From Phoronis australis (lineage: Eukaryota; Phoronida; Phoronidae), in assembly GCA_002633005.1 (NCBI GenBank), contig NMRA01000210.1, positions 580,178-644,177 on the forward strand: DNA of 64,000 bases, in the 5' to 3' direction. Under the pieces are notes generated by a model, which worked only from the letters and a program-made list of their open reading frames with translations, did not search any database and was not told the origin of the DNA. The stretch's first letter is position 1, and every line of letters starts with the position of its first letter. The position numbers and the translations under genes were made by a program. This document shows positions 33,901 through 45,800 of this stretch, piece by piece.

Positions 33901-36567
33901 TGATCATCTGTGTCAGTTCAATACTTTCTCCTTGCTCTTTAACATCTAAGCTTGTTTAACTATCTTGATATTGAGAACGACAAGATTTTTTACAGCAGAA
34001 TTTAACAATGTGGCAAGTCTTTACTTATTTAGCACACAATATCGCTGACAAGTAAAATTCTATTTCGACAAAAACAAAAATTAAGAACATTTTAGTATGT
34101 TACTGATGTGGTTTGTACTGTGTAGATTTCGTAACATAGCATTTGGTAATGTTTGTGTCTAGAAGGGTTGCTAGCCATTGAAAATATAGAAAATAACAAT
34201 TTTGGCAATTATTTTTGCGCTAAGTAAGCGGAGAATTACCTTATAATATAAGAACAAGAACAACGGTGAACTCCATGTCTGAATGGACGCACTAAACCCC
34301 CTCCATACACTAGGCGTTGCACTCGTCGACGAAATTGGTGTTAGCATAGCCATCACCTTCCCATTCACCTCTGATTATCAATGACTCAGCGCAGTTTCTC
34401 ATCTTTCCCGTTTGACACCGAGGTCTGTGTCTTGTTTCACATTTTACCTTTATCTCTCATCCGTGTCACTTCCAATGTTAAATTATCCAGTAAACAATTT
34501 AAGCTATAGCTTCGGTGCCCATGCAAATTAGGGTCTCCCATCTATCCACTGTTGCCCCTTAAACATTGTGGTGACTTTTGGGAAGGAGATAAATTATGAT
34601 GGCTTGAGGTAGGTCTAATCACCACGGTCCCCAGACGTTTTATAGCTTGGGACACTTAATTTGGCAATTATCTCTTTCATACAATTCTGATCACATGGGT
34701 CTCAGTTAGCACACCGGTCTTGCTTGACGAAGCCATTCTCTGCTGTCGGACTTCCGCATCACGTGACATTATAGGCGGAGCTATCTTCTTGTTTGGCGTA
34801 AGGTCAATGTTGAGACAGTCTTGTTTCAGAAATTTCAGGTTTGTTGTTGATCATGATTTCATGTTGGTGTTTTGTCATTTGCTTCAATTTCTCTCCCGTA
34901 ATTTGTTTCGTATTCTGTTTAATCCAGTCTAGCTGGCTACCCACCATTCACAGATGAACGTAAGGATATGTCACTCGTCAAACAAATCACCACAGGTAGC
35001 TACACGTTCCCGAAAAAGTACTGGAATAGCATTTCCACCCAGGGTGAGTAATGACAGATAGGCCCTTGTTGATGTTATTTAGTCATCCATAAGTGGTACT
35101 AGAATGAAAAGGGATAATTAAGTCTGGAATATTTCCAAACATACAGTGAACAAACTGATTACCCCCATTCATAGTATGGATGTATGCACACCAAAAATTA
35201 TTGGTGGTACAACTAGCCACAGTTTGGATATGAATTCAACAGCTCCATTGCTAAGCCAGATATCTGTGGTTAAGAGTTGAGAATGTTATTTGTTCGTGAA
35301 GTGATCATTTTGGCCATTATGGACAAACAAATCGAATGTAATGGATTGACTTTTTGTATGGAGACCTATGTCTTTTGTAAGTGAATCTTGACTGATATAA
35401 CATAGTCTGTAACAGTGGTCTGGTTACAGGTTCATGACTCTATATCCAGGGCTTGGAATTTTTAAGTGGATTTCCTCTTTTTTGGTTTTGATTTACTTTT
35501 ATTTAATTCCGAGTTTGCTCTTTTTCCATCTATTTTTTATCATTATTTTGACTTTATTCATCTAGAAACATTTACTTCAGTTAAATTTTCCGACTCAAAA
35601 ATGCATCACCTAGAAATTTTCCTTTTTTTGTCATTGGTCATACCAAGCCCTGTATATCTTTTGTACTGTCTGTCATTCACGATAGACCATAATGGATAAA
35701 CAGTGTCTTGCTATTCAATTTCAGCGATTGATTTGATCAAAGGCTTTCTGACAGTCAAACCAGAGAAGAGAATCAGTATTAATGGAGCTCTAGAACATGA
35801 CTGGTTTAATGATGATGTAATGAAGACTAAAGCACACAACCTTATGTATCCGGGGTCAATGCCTCCACCCACCATTTTGGTGAGCAACTTTGTTTTATCC
35901 TTTCTTCCCTTTAAGCCCTTTGTAAACAGGGAATGCATTCTGGCAGTTTTCTTGCTACTTTTGAATTGCATTACAATGAACCAAAGTTTCCTGTTACCAA
36001 ATCAACTTGTGATCTATACTGTTGGCTTCGGATTTGTGTAATGGAACATTGTAAGTGAGCAAACATATTATAAATTGAGCAAGATATTTATCTATAACCA
36101 CGAGTTAAATCTTCAAAGTCTAGTCTTACTATTACTGTTAGCAGCTTTCTAAAATTTGTCGCAAAGTGGTCTTGAACAAGTATTTGGCGTGTCATGGATG
36201 GTGGCACTGAAACTGACAGTGTTTGAAAAGATCACTTGCAGTGTTATAGCTTTACCATGTTTAACTGCTGCGACGACAGATGTATGTCGTTATTTATAGA
36301 TCTGTGGTGTTAGCGTTATGTTATGTTATTGAGCATGATGTAGAACAGGATTTTATTTCTATGGTGCCCAAGAAAACCATGAGGATGTGAAGTTTACAAA
36401 ATTATACCAGGCTATAAGAAGCCTAGTCTCTGCCTTTTCTGCTCTCATGTTCTAATCTGTCTCTATTGTCTTCACAGCCACGTAAACGTCATTGTGACAG
36501 TGCAGCTGCTGGAAATGCCAACAAAAGACTAGCAGCAGCTACACCGCCACCTCCAGGAAGAGAATGA
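24974..36567 (+). CDS. CHEK2: Serine/threonine-protein kinase Chk2, spliced
   Basis: Nuclear checkpoint kinase activated by ATM after double-strand breaks; it phosphorylates p53- and Cdc25-type targets (family knowledge). Exons: 24974-25157, 26748-26863, 28214-28292, 29308-29373, 29642-29732, 30066-30174, 30790-30843, 32348-32599, 33677-33840, 34928-35043, 35725-35879, 36478-36567. All phases agree, 491 aa. SQ/TQ cluster: SQ pairs at residues 2-9, and T30-Q31 in [11 protein letters not shown], matching human Thr68. FHA domain about 60-155, with FGR (70-72), STHFKI and SNGTFIN (116-122). Kinase domain: Gly loop GRGACG from 178, Lys200, Glu224, HRDLKPEN (297-304), DFG (320-322), activation-loop T335 and T339 (human Thr383/Thr387), APE (344-346). 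The C-terminus has basic PRKRH and NKRL, a likely nuclear signal. An in-frame ATG at 24908 exists; 24974 gives the family N-terminus. Confidence 0.96.
27286..27740. mobile_element. Truncated copy of the CAGGGCTTGGAAT hAT-like element (CHEK2 intron 2)
   Basis: It starts CAGGGCTTGGAATTTTCCGC and follows the 5188-5565 and 6638-6730 parts of the first copy without the inner tandem-repeat insertion. This shows where that insertion occurred. The right terminal repeat is missing; similarity fades near 27740. A 171-aa ORF crossing it (27499-28014) has no recognised domain and extends into unrelated sequence. Confidence 0.6.
28372..28533. repeat. MITE with TGCAGNGGNGGAT termini (CHEK2 intron 3)
   Basis: The left end TGCAGGGGTGGATCCAG pairs with the right end CTAAATCCGCCACTGCA. 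The G/C-rich body of about 130 bp has no coding potential. The termini are of the CAGNGGCGGAT type seen in animal hAT-derived MITEs. Confidence 0.6.
30931..30990 (+). repeat. (CTGT)n microsatellite
   Basis: Imperfect CTGT/TGCC tetranucleotide run in CHEK2 intron 7. Confidence 0.7.
32034..32172. repeat. MITE with GTTGCATAA termini (CHEK2 intron 7)
   Basis: The ends GTTGCATAAAGCTTCATAAG and TATAACTTTTATGCAAC form an imperfect inverted repeat around about 85 bp. That core includes two TGACGTCA-like / GCGACGTCAT stretches. Confidence 0.6.
35447..35652. mobile_element. Short hAT-like MITE with TATATC flanking repeat (CHEK2 intron 10)
   Basis: 206 bp bounded by CAGGGCTTGGAATTT and ACCAAGCCCTG, the same termini as the element in KIF22 intron 4. 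TATATC lies directly on both outer sides, a likely target-site duplication. The interior is T-rich and unlike the longer relatives. Confidence 0.7.
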
Positions 36568-36669
36568 AAGTTATTGTGCAATTTCAGGGACCAGACAAGA
36601 AGAATAATCAGTGTTCAATTCTTTGTATATAAATCATGTCAACATTTTTGCATGCTGTTGATCACGTTA

Positions 36670-38165
36670 AGGTTATGTAATACCCTAAAAAATGTTCTAG
36701 TTTGACAAACTTTTTAACGTCATATCTTAGAAATGGCTTATGGGATTCATTTAAAACTTTCAGATTCTTCGGTTTCTGCACTGTTCTCTAATACGCTGTT
36801 AGGAATTATTTTTAAAAGTTTCACTTTTGCTTGAGGGGATATCAAAAATTAAGACTCATGATTTTTATGGAAAAGATCAAAAATTGTATGCAACAAAAAC
36901 AAAAGGATGATTAATAAAACTGTTAAAACTGTTTTTTTGCAATTTCGTGTTGAATTTTTTCATGTTGTGGATGCTGTTGTTTTGCTATGAATGTTTCTTT
37001 CTTTTTTCCCAATTTTTATTAAAAAGACGTCACGTGACCCAGCTAGGGGCAGATTGGTATAAAGTCAAATATCCAATTCTACAATCTTTCCCGTTTCAGG
37101 AAATATAAACCTTTTCTAAGTCAAAATCTGCAATTTTGTGGAATACCCAGACTGGTTAATAGAGTCCTGCATAACCTTACAGTTATGACTTGTGTAACCT
37201 TATTAGCAAGTCTGTGTACAGTATTTGGCACAATATCTAGTAAAAATTACTAGATTTTAACTTTGGGGGAAGTATAAAAGGTGTCTCAAGTCAAAACTGT
37301 TTGCAAAAATATTCTGAACACAGGAAATGGTTTGGCTTGGAACTCATAGTGTTTTTCTTATTCAAATTATTTCAAAGTTTGTTTTGTGTTGTTTAGAATC
37401 TGGAAAAAGTTCCATGACAGTTGACTCGAATTGCAGAAAATGTGCTTTGATTTTCGTACCGAGTGCAAGCAACTGTGCCACTCCAAGATAGATGTCAAGG
37501 ATTTTTGCTGATGTGTCAAGGCGCAGAGCAATTAATAGAACTGTATCTCTGTTTTCTAGGTGTAAAGTGGAAGTTGTGTTCAGTTTGTGCAAAGCTTGTT
37601 TCAGTTGAAATGAGAACTTCTTGGACCATGCGAAGATTGTGAGTGAACTGTGCTGAGTCTGAAAAATCCATTGGTTTCGTTCTTTCTTTGAAATTAGAGT
37701 CAACTGGCATTTCCTAACTTCCGTGCTTTTTAAAGGAAACGTTGCTATTTTTGGATTTTGAAAAACACCATTATTTACTAGTGAAGTTATTTTCTGGTAG
37801 TTATATCAAAATATTTTGTGAATATTTAATTGAGACTACCTTTATAAGACCATGTCTTTTTAAAAGAAAAATTAAGTAATTAAAAACAGGCACATTCCTA
37901 GCAATACAGCCATCACATGTCGAGTTTTCTTTTGTTATAAATGTTCAAGATGAAATCTCAAAAACACTCTTGCCATCTTCTAAATCATCTTTTTGTTTTG
38001 TTTAACTTTTGAGTTTTTCCTTGAAAATCCTGTAATTTTTTATTGCCCTTCATGCAAAAGTGGATTGAAAAATATTCGTAACGGCCTTTTACAGACCAGT
38101 GCGCAAAGCATTTGGAAGTTTTATATGAAACTAATCGGCCATATCTGAGATATCACTAGCTAGAC
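36670..38165. mobile_element. Long inverted-repeat element just past CHEK2
   Basis: The left arm (36670-37115) starts GGTTATGTAATACCC and follows the 15988-16413 arm, including ACTGTTCTCTAA and CTGTTAGGAATT. The right arm (about 37740-38165) is the reverse orientation, with AGACCATG and GGCCATATCTGAG resembling the 18.4-18.8 kb arm. The 600-bp centre has a 113-aa minus ORF (37703-37362). Its LENRDTVLLIALRL stretch resembles [14 protein letters not shown] in the KIF22-side copy. Confidence 0.55.
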
Positions 38166-38819
38166 AAAAACATTGCTTGGAATCGAATCTTTTTTAAAGA
38201 AGTGTTTGACTGTGTATATATGGCAATATTTGCCAGCGAACTTTTGCTGCAGTGAGGACAGCGCCAGGCTTGTAGTCAATAGCTGAAATGGAAGAGGAAC
38301 TGAATTTGTGATTGGTATGCATTTGCCTTTGGTTTTGAAAGGGGATGTTTGCCTTTTGTGTATGTGGTTTGACCAATTTGGCGTAATTTATTTATCTTTC
38401 TTCATAATTTCTGTATAAATGAAGATGAAGATAAGAATGGATGAAGCCAGGGGTGTGGTTCATGTGAGCAAGTTCTGAAAATGTCAACACATTTGAGTAT
38501 GCTTTGTTCTCTCTGAGACACCTCCCTGATTTTCAGTCTCCTCTGTTGCATAACAAATTGTCATTGAATACACAGCTTTTATGCCTGAAACCAGTAATAA
38601 TACTTATACATTATCAATTCAACTAATCCAACACATTGTTTGCATTTTGTCACTTGCTCACAGCCAACCTCTACTGGTTTGTTGAGCTGCTATTTACATT
38701 ATGCACCACAAGAAGTTTTGTGCTCCCATACATTTAGGGAAACATCCACTTACCATCCATTGTTTTTGTTACCTTTGCTTGTCGGTCGATTATTTTGAAA
38801 AATGTAGATTTAACAACCT

Positions 38820-39610
38820 AGGGATCCCCTGTTGGTAGATTTAGTTTTTTACAAAACATTCCTTGTCTGTCAATTTTTGGTGAAAGTATTTGACCAATGT
38901 CACCGAAATTTGACACAGTTACCTGATGAGAACTAATGCGCCGGAACCAGTTGCTTTTCGGACAGATTGGACTACCTGGCACTCCTTGCTGGCTGTTTTT
39001 CAAAAACGAATTTCTTGTTTGTCAAGTTTTGGCGAAATGAGTGATGAATTTTGTTGAAACTTGATGCAGAGTTGTTTGGCACCTGTTAATTTTTGGATAG
39101 ATTCCAGTAGTGTAGCACGCCTTGTAGGCCGTTTTAGTTTTCAGTAAGAAATTGCTTGTCCATCAATTTTTGGCAATTAGTGAATTTTGTCAAAACTTGA
39201 TTCAGTGTGTATTTGGGAGAAGGCGCCAGCTCCAGTTACGGTTGGGACGCAGTTCACTGCTCCAGGACTTGATAGATTTTAATGAAATTTGAGACATGGG
39301 TTTGTGGCTGAAATCTGCTGGCATCAATTGATTTTTGGACATACTCAATCACTATGGCACCTCTATTGGCCATTTCAGTTTTGACACGGTGTTAATGGTC
39401 TGTTCATTATTGTCAAAATGGATTGGCAGATTTTTTGATGGACCTTGAGAGAGAGAGGGTGGCCGAGTTCTATTTTCATCTTTGATATATTGTGGTCAAA
39501 ATAGTCTTAAGTATAATATATGATACTAATGAACTCCCCCTGATGTATACTGTTTGCTTTGCAATCATTGGTGCATTTAAACGCTTTGCGCTGCACTTGG
39601 TAACTTGTTT
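38820..39610 (+). repeat. Diverged tandem array related to the CTAGTGGC repeats
   Basis: Units of about 150-170 bp repeat three to four times. Recurring phrases are TTGTCNNTCAATTTTTGG, ATTTTGTNGAAACTTGAT, and GGANAGATT-NNACTA followed by GCACNCCTTGNNGGC(C/T)GTTTT. The end (GGTGCATTTAAACGCTTTGC at about 39569) resembles the end of the inner element near 6620. It is non-coding. Confidence 0.5.
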
Positions 39611-42600
39611 ATGAAAATTGTCTGAAAGGCTCTAAATATTTTTCAAATTAAGTAAAATATCCCTTATTGAGACACATTCCTCCTTGCCATTCCTTTTCCT
39701 CTGAGTACTCGATCGCCAAGTGATAAAAAATGCAGAGCCAGTGTGACTCAATTAAATGCAAAATTGTCCTGACTCAGTGAAGTGTACCTTAGTGGCCTGT
39801 GAGTAAATCTCCGCTGCCCGATCTGACACACACCTCTACAACATAGCTATAGCTCTGACGAGGCATGCATTCCTGACTCAAACTGACCTAGTACTGCTCC
39901 AAAATGTTCATCATGTATCTGTAAATAAATTTGTAAGGATAGTACAAATGTTTTTTTTTCTTTAATTTTCAGAGATTACCGAGTCTTGTGTACATCAGTC
40001 TTTACCATTTGTGTGTTGCCACTTAACACGAAGACACACTGTAAACAGGGAAATGTATGGCCATTTGCATCATCTGTCACTTCCTAAATGGGACATTCTG
40101 CTGGTTGGTCACGTGTGTTTGTTTTGTTGTTATAATGACATGCATTTCATCGGTAAACGTAGATTTCCGACGTTTAAGCGTATCCATGCAATAAACGTGA
40201 ACATCCGTAGCCACGTATTGGCTTATATGTCACTTGCTCAAAATTCATTCTGTAAGGCATACTGTACGATTTCACTTACATGACGTTACATCGATCTTTA
40301 TTAAATTCCCTAATACTTGAAATAAACATGTCCGCTGGGGGTAGCTGCGACCTAGTTGGGAATTTTCTTAAATGCCCATGTTTGCTGAAGGTGCTAATAT
40401 AATGTTTCCACCAAATATTCATAACATTTAGTTTTACCGTATCATCGAATCCCCACAGCTTGAAAATCGTCCAACTTCTTGGCCGCGGCTTTCCCGCCAA
40501 AGTGCAGTACAATTGTTTTGTCAAAATTAGAGCGGTTACAAACCCGAATTGCCTTACAGATGCGGACTTTTGATACAGCTCACGTACACTGCTAAAATTG
40601 TTCTCTGTTTGTTCCTTACTCGGTTGAGAAGGTATTTACTCGGCGTATAAAGTAACCACTAGGCCGCGACAAGCCAAGTTGCCGTGCCTGGTCTCCAGTT
40701 CTAAAACGAACTCTCAGTTATTTCGAAGCTTTGAAATCAACTCTAATTTAGCTAAGAAACAGTTTGAGACCAATTTCCTAACGGTAGTGGTCTAAAGCAA
40801 AAAATCGCTTTTGTTAGGCAGGGCGACTTGAAGCGTCATTTCTCGAACCACGCAGTTATAAGATGAAATTTTGAAACTATTTGATATTTAAGTTACGTCT
40901 AGTTCAACGTTTTTCAAAATATATTTCGACTTTCGTCGCGTCTCAGTTAACGTTTTTTGTCTACAAGAGCCACGTTTTTGATCGGCAGAAGGCCGAACAA
41001 TTGAGAAAACAAGTTTTTACAGTTACGTCACAGATGTCTTTAGGTCACGCATTGTCTTGTTTTAAATGAATATATTTTGGTCATGTTTTTACTTCGACTT
41101 TAAAAATGTTTGAAAAAGGTAAGTATATTTGGCCTAATGGGTCGGATGCATCATTATGTGGGGCACAATGTGGCACTCGAACGTCTTTTTCATGATGTCC
41201 ATCTTGCAGAGTCTTTGTTTCTATGGCGTCCTAAAAATGAAAAATTCCGACCAGTCATTTCTTGTTTTACTCTGCAACGTAGCACGTAGCGCAACCCAAG
41301 TAAGATAGATTCCGATAAATGTGTTTACGGATCTCGATGACAGTAACAATTTCCAGCACAAATGGTGGGAGCTGGCTCCCCCCCCCCGATTAAGATTTAG
41401 TATTGTGACTCAGTGACTATAAAACACAAACATTTAGAGAACATCTGTCAACTACCAATGCTAACTTTACCTGTTGCAGGCCTTTCCTGCATGGCCAGGA
41501 CGTTCTTGTAAGGGAGCCCCAGGCTTTTAAAAAAATTAATGCGCTATGCGAGTACATTGATTCAGATTTTTAAATTCAGGGAAAACGTTTTTTACGGGAT
41601 GCACAAATGGATTTCTCTAGGAAACCTCTTTGGCAACAAGTAATAGATTCGTCTGTCGCTCTCTCCGTATTTTAAAAAAAATATGAAGACTTGTGATGTA
41701 TATGCTAGCTCCTTAAGAGGGCCTGCAGATGGCTACCCTTTCCTCTTTTTTCTTCCCTTGTTAAGAGGCCCGTCACAGAGTTGGTTTCTTCCACGGGATT
41801 TGCCTTCCATCAGCAAAGTATGCACGCCTATAGCGAAGGAGTTCGAAATTGGCGACGATCGAGTGAGTGGCTGAAATGGCAGTTATAGGGAGGAACTGTG
41901 CCCTCTTTCTCAATAATCAGAATAATATTTACCTGCTAAAGCAACCAAAGTGGTGAGGGCGGCTCGAAGATGAACTGGTCACAGTTTCGACCGCGGGAGC
42001 GGGTTTGTGTGGTGCAGGTGGAGGTAAACGGGCTTCGTCTGGAGATGGAGTTGAGTCAAGCTTGTGTCGATCTCGGAACAAAACTGAGTGATCGCAGAGT
42101 TGACCGGGGAGGGGGGGGGGCTACATGCGCTCACATTTGTTTGCTAAACACCCCCTACTAAAGCAAACCTATGCTTATGTTCAAGTTGATAACGAATGGT
42201 CTTATAAGCATGGACGTTGTTTTGAAATATTTATTGTAGCCCGGGCAACAAATGTGTCGAGTGCGACAGCAGACTCGTCCTGCATAATCATTGTAGTCTA
42301 ATATAACAATAAAAGGGCAACCTGTCCTCAGTAAACGAAGCCAATCAACGCCTTTTTGTTAATTAGAGTATTATAAAAGATAAGCGATGACACAGTCGAT
42401 TCAGTGATAATTAACGGTGAACAAAAACAATATTTTCTTTGAATTTAAAGTTATATATTGAGCGCTATATTGGCGGGTCAAAAATGACCACCTCAAAGCA
42501 AAACTATTATTCCCAAAACAACACCAATATGTCCCACATCCTGACCCTCGTAACCACAGAAAACGACAATGTAGCTTTATTGGTTTTGTTTAGGTTTACT

Positions 42601-42641
42601 AGCGTGTGTGTGCGTGTGTGTGTGCGTGTGTGTGTGTATCA
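42601..42641 (+). repeat. (GT)n microsatellite
   Basis: GT dinucleotide run with GC interruptions, just upstream of the first RGSL1-like exon. Confidence 0.85.
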
Positions 42642-42806
42642 CTTTTAAATTGGGCCCGTATATCATTTTGAAACGACCACTCCTTCATGAAATCTTGAGC
42701 ACATAAATCCTATTACAGTGTAATCATCCGAAGTCTTACACTCTTGTCTAGGTACCCGTTATGTTTCTGGTTCTTCGTAAGCGTCTGTATTTGCGAGAAT
42801 GAAATC

Positions 42807-45800
42807 ATGTCTGTTATACCACATACTCATTCAGTGAAAGCGCTGGGTAAGTATGAGTACCGACCCATTTCACCCTCTTCGCCACTCATGATCATCACAT
42901 CATATTCTATATTTAGATCTAATTCTTTTTTTTTCCGACCTAGTCTGTTTTGTACTAATCTATTCATCAGTGCTGGCGTGTGTTCAGTAGACGCTAGGAC
43001 CTACGCTAAGACCTTGCTAAAACCTAGTCAAAGTCACGTGTTCTCATTTAAAATGCACGGCAATATCTCACGTAATCTCGCGAAGTCTTGCTTTTTAGCG
43101 AGGTCCTAACGTTACTGAACGGGAGGCTGTAGTAGGACGTAAGCGCACGTAGGCGCAGCCAACCACCTTTTGGCATTTAAACGTAGCGCCTTACGTTATA
43201 GTTCGAATTCAGTGCACTTTTAAAATTCAGTGCTCAAGGTGATACGGTGGGCATTGAACGCCTACTTCACCCCTAATTTTACCACTACAACATTGTTTAT
43301 TCTATTCCATTGTATTCTCACGTGTGTTACGATATTCTATTTTAATTGTTAATTTTTGTCTCTGTGGTATCTTGTACAATTGTGTTGTAGCCAGTTCTAT
43401 TCTATTCTAATTTGGTCTGCTATTCTTTTTCAGTACCAGACCGCCTGCAATTATTTTTATATATCAATTCTAATCTACTGCATTCTTTGTCTTATTTTGC
43501 TACTTTATAATGCATCTACAATGTATCACGTTAAGTTTTGGACTATCCTGGTGTGTTATAGTCTTTTTTATATGAATTTACTCTAGTCTAGTCAAGCTTA
43601 CTCGAATCTACTCAAGTTATAATCTATTGTATCGAAGTCTAATCTATTTTATTATAGTATATTCTAATCTACCCTTGTTTTATTCCCTGTCTTATTTTAT
43701 TTCATCCTATTCTATTCTGTGGAACTCAGTATTCTTTTATGCACTATACACTAATTTGTACTTTGCTAATTTGTTCGTAATGACGAACCGCACTTAGCTA
43801 ATTTCCATTTAATGAATTTTGAGTCCTCTGAGTCCTTTGAGTCTGCATCCCTATGACAATTGTTTGCACACTGATAATGTTAACGTAAGCTTCCCACTTC
43901 ATAGTCTGTTTTGTTTGTTTTTAATATTGCTGTGCTAGTGCCAGAAGATGAAGTCTAATGACAGCTCACGTTAGTATTTTATTCTCACGTTACGTTATGT
44001 CTTATCAATTGGTGTATTACACTATGTTTAAGATAAGATCGTCCTTAGAATATTCTTTTGTCCTCTCATCCGACTCTCATTACTATGATTTGGGTAAGTC
44101 TGTTTCAAGACGCATGACAAGTTTTTGCCCGAAACGGATGACCATGTAATTCAGACATTTCATTTCATTTTGCATCTATCACAAAATACTGTCTCATGCC
44201 ACTGAAACTTCAGAAATGGTGAATGAAGTTTGAGCAAAGTTTGTCAGGGTGATTCTTTTTCAAATTGTAGATTGGATCCCTTCTGAGAAAGAGTTCGTGC
44301 AATTGCTTGATGACAATCTGTTCGTCGATTACTTCAACGTTTTTAATTCGCTTCCGGTAAGTAAGCGCATGTCGCACGCTAGCAGGGCTGGTGCGGACTA
44401 GGGTGACGTAAGCGTATGTGTGGTATGGTGTAAGTCATTTGTTGGTGCTCGCCACCGAGCAAATTCCTTCTATGATTACATCACCAATTCTTCCAGATGC
44501 AACAACTTTCACAACCCGTTCGTTGTTAACGTATGCTTTACCCGTCGAGGTGTACATGGAATTTCGAGGCTGAACTACTTCGTTGCAAAATATTTCGCTA
44601 TGCATATTCAGGTAGTCACGTTTCCTCCTGATGGGTTGGTGCTGCCATGTGACAAGATAGTGGTGTCATGTGACGTGTTTAAGTCAGTTTAGGTTATATG
44701 AGCTAATAAGCAGTGGCGTAGCTAGGATTATTGCCTCCCATCGAAGTAGTACCACTGCCACCCCCGCCCCCTCTCGAGTCGAGTCAACAATTTTGTACCG
44801 CCCCCTCTCTCCGATCGCCACCAATTTTCCTCCCCCGCCACGTGCTTGTCGTCAACAATTTTGTGCCGCGTTCCAGGTCGCCACCACCGTGATCGAAGTT
44901 TTGTGCCGCCCCTTGATTTATTTGTACTAGTTCATTCGTCGCCCAGACCCATGGGGGCAGTCAATTGTTGACATCGGCTAATGATGTTTTAAAGGCAGCA
45001 CAGTACGTAACGCGACAGTATTGGCATATGTAATTGTGACATGCTTAACATCGTTCGGGGTGTATGGTACCTTAACTGTCCATGTCTAGAGGCAGGAAGT
45101 GTACCTTAATTGGTGCATCTAGGTGAGTGATGCATAACTCTGTTCTTGGGTGGAAGTTGGAAGATAAAGTCTTCCTTAGGCGTCTAAGGTACATGTGTTC
45201 AACTGTGTATTCGTATTTGTATACTTACCGAAACATTGGATATATGTCGCGAGGGCCACGTGAATAGCCTTTCAAAAGTAGTCGGTCACTAGCAGCAAAA
45301 TCGATACACGCCGAAGTTTTGTTGTGAATTCATTAGTTTCATCCCTAATGAGGCAATTTGAAATACATCTACGCAATTTGTGTCTTACGATGAGAGAACA
45401 CGGTTTTACGAAAATTCACTGGTCACAAAGCCAATCTGACAAAATGACTGATTTAAGCAGCAGTGCGGGGTCCGGACGGTTTCAGAAACATGGCTTAAAT
45501 TTGAAATGTTAACAGGACTACTTAGGGCACCTTTAAGTCGTGCATCACGTTCGTTTAGTTAAGCACGAGTCTTAAATGCTTTAAAAAATTGTACACGTTG
45601 AATCCGCTTAAAATGTTCTCCTAATGAGGTTACTCAAGGGCCCAAACCGATGGCACTAAAAACTTATCTACATAAGGATGAAATTGTTTTCATACCTAAA
45701 CATGTCATCCAGGGCCTCAACAACTTCCGAAAAGCCACGGTTTTGACGGGGTGAATCAACCTCTTTCTAATCGACGACAGGTGATCCTTCTGTTTCATGG

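Larger units (their letters stand above)
36568..42806. other. Intergenic region between CHEK2 and the RGSL1-like gene
   Basis: No conserved exon was found. An AATAAA at 36913-36918 could serve CHEK2 but lies inside a repeat arm. Contents: inverted-repeat element (36670-38165), diverged tandem array (38820-39610), and unassigned sequence 39610-42600 with only short ORFs (one of 82 aa at 40524-40276 on the minus strand, no family recognised). There is a C run at 41387 and a G run near 42110. An ATG at 41970 opens a short frame with several possible donors, none in the phase needed for the next gene. Confidence 0.5.

Noticed and set aside
43356-43586. 76-aa Tyr/Leu-rich membrane-like ORF
   Set aside because: Produced by translating a degenerate TATTC-rich tract; no conserved feature.
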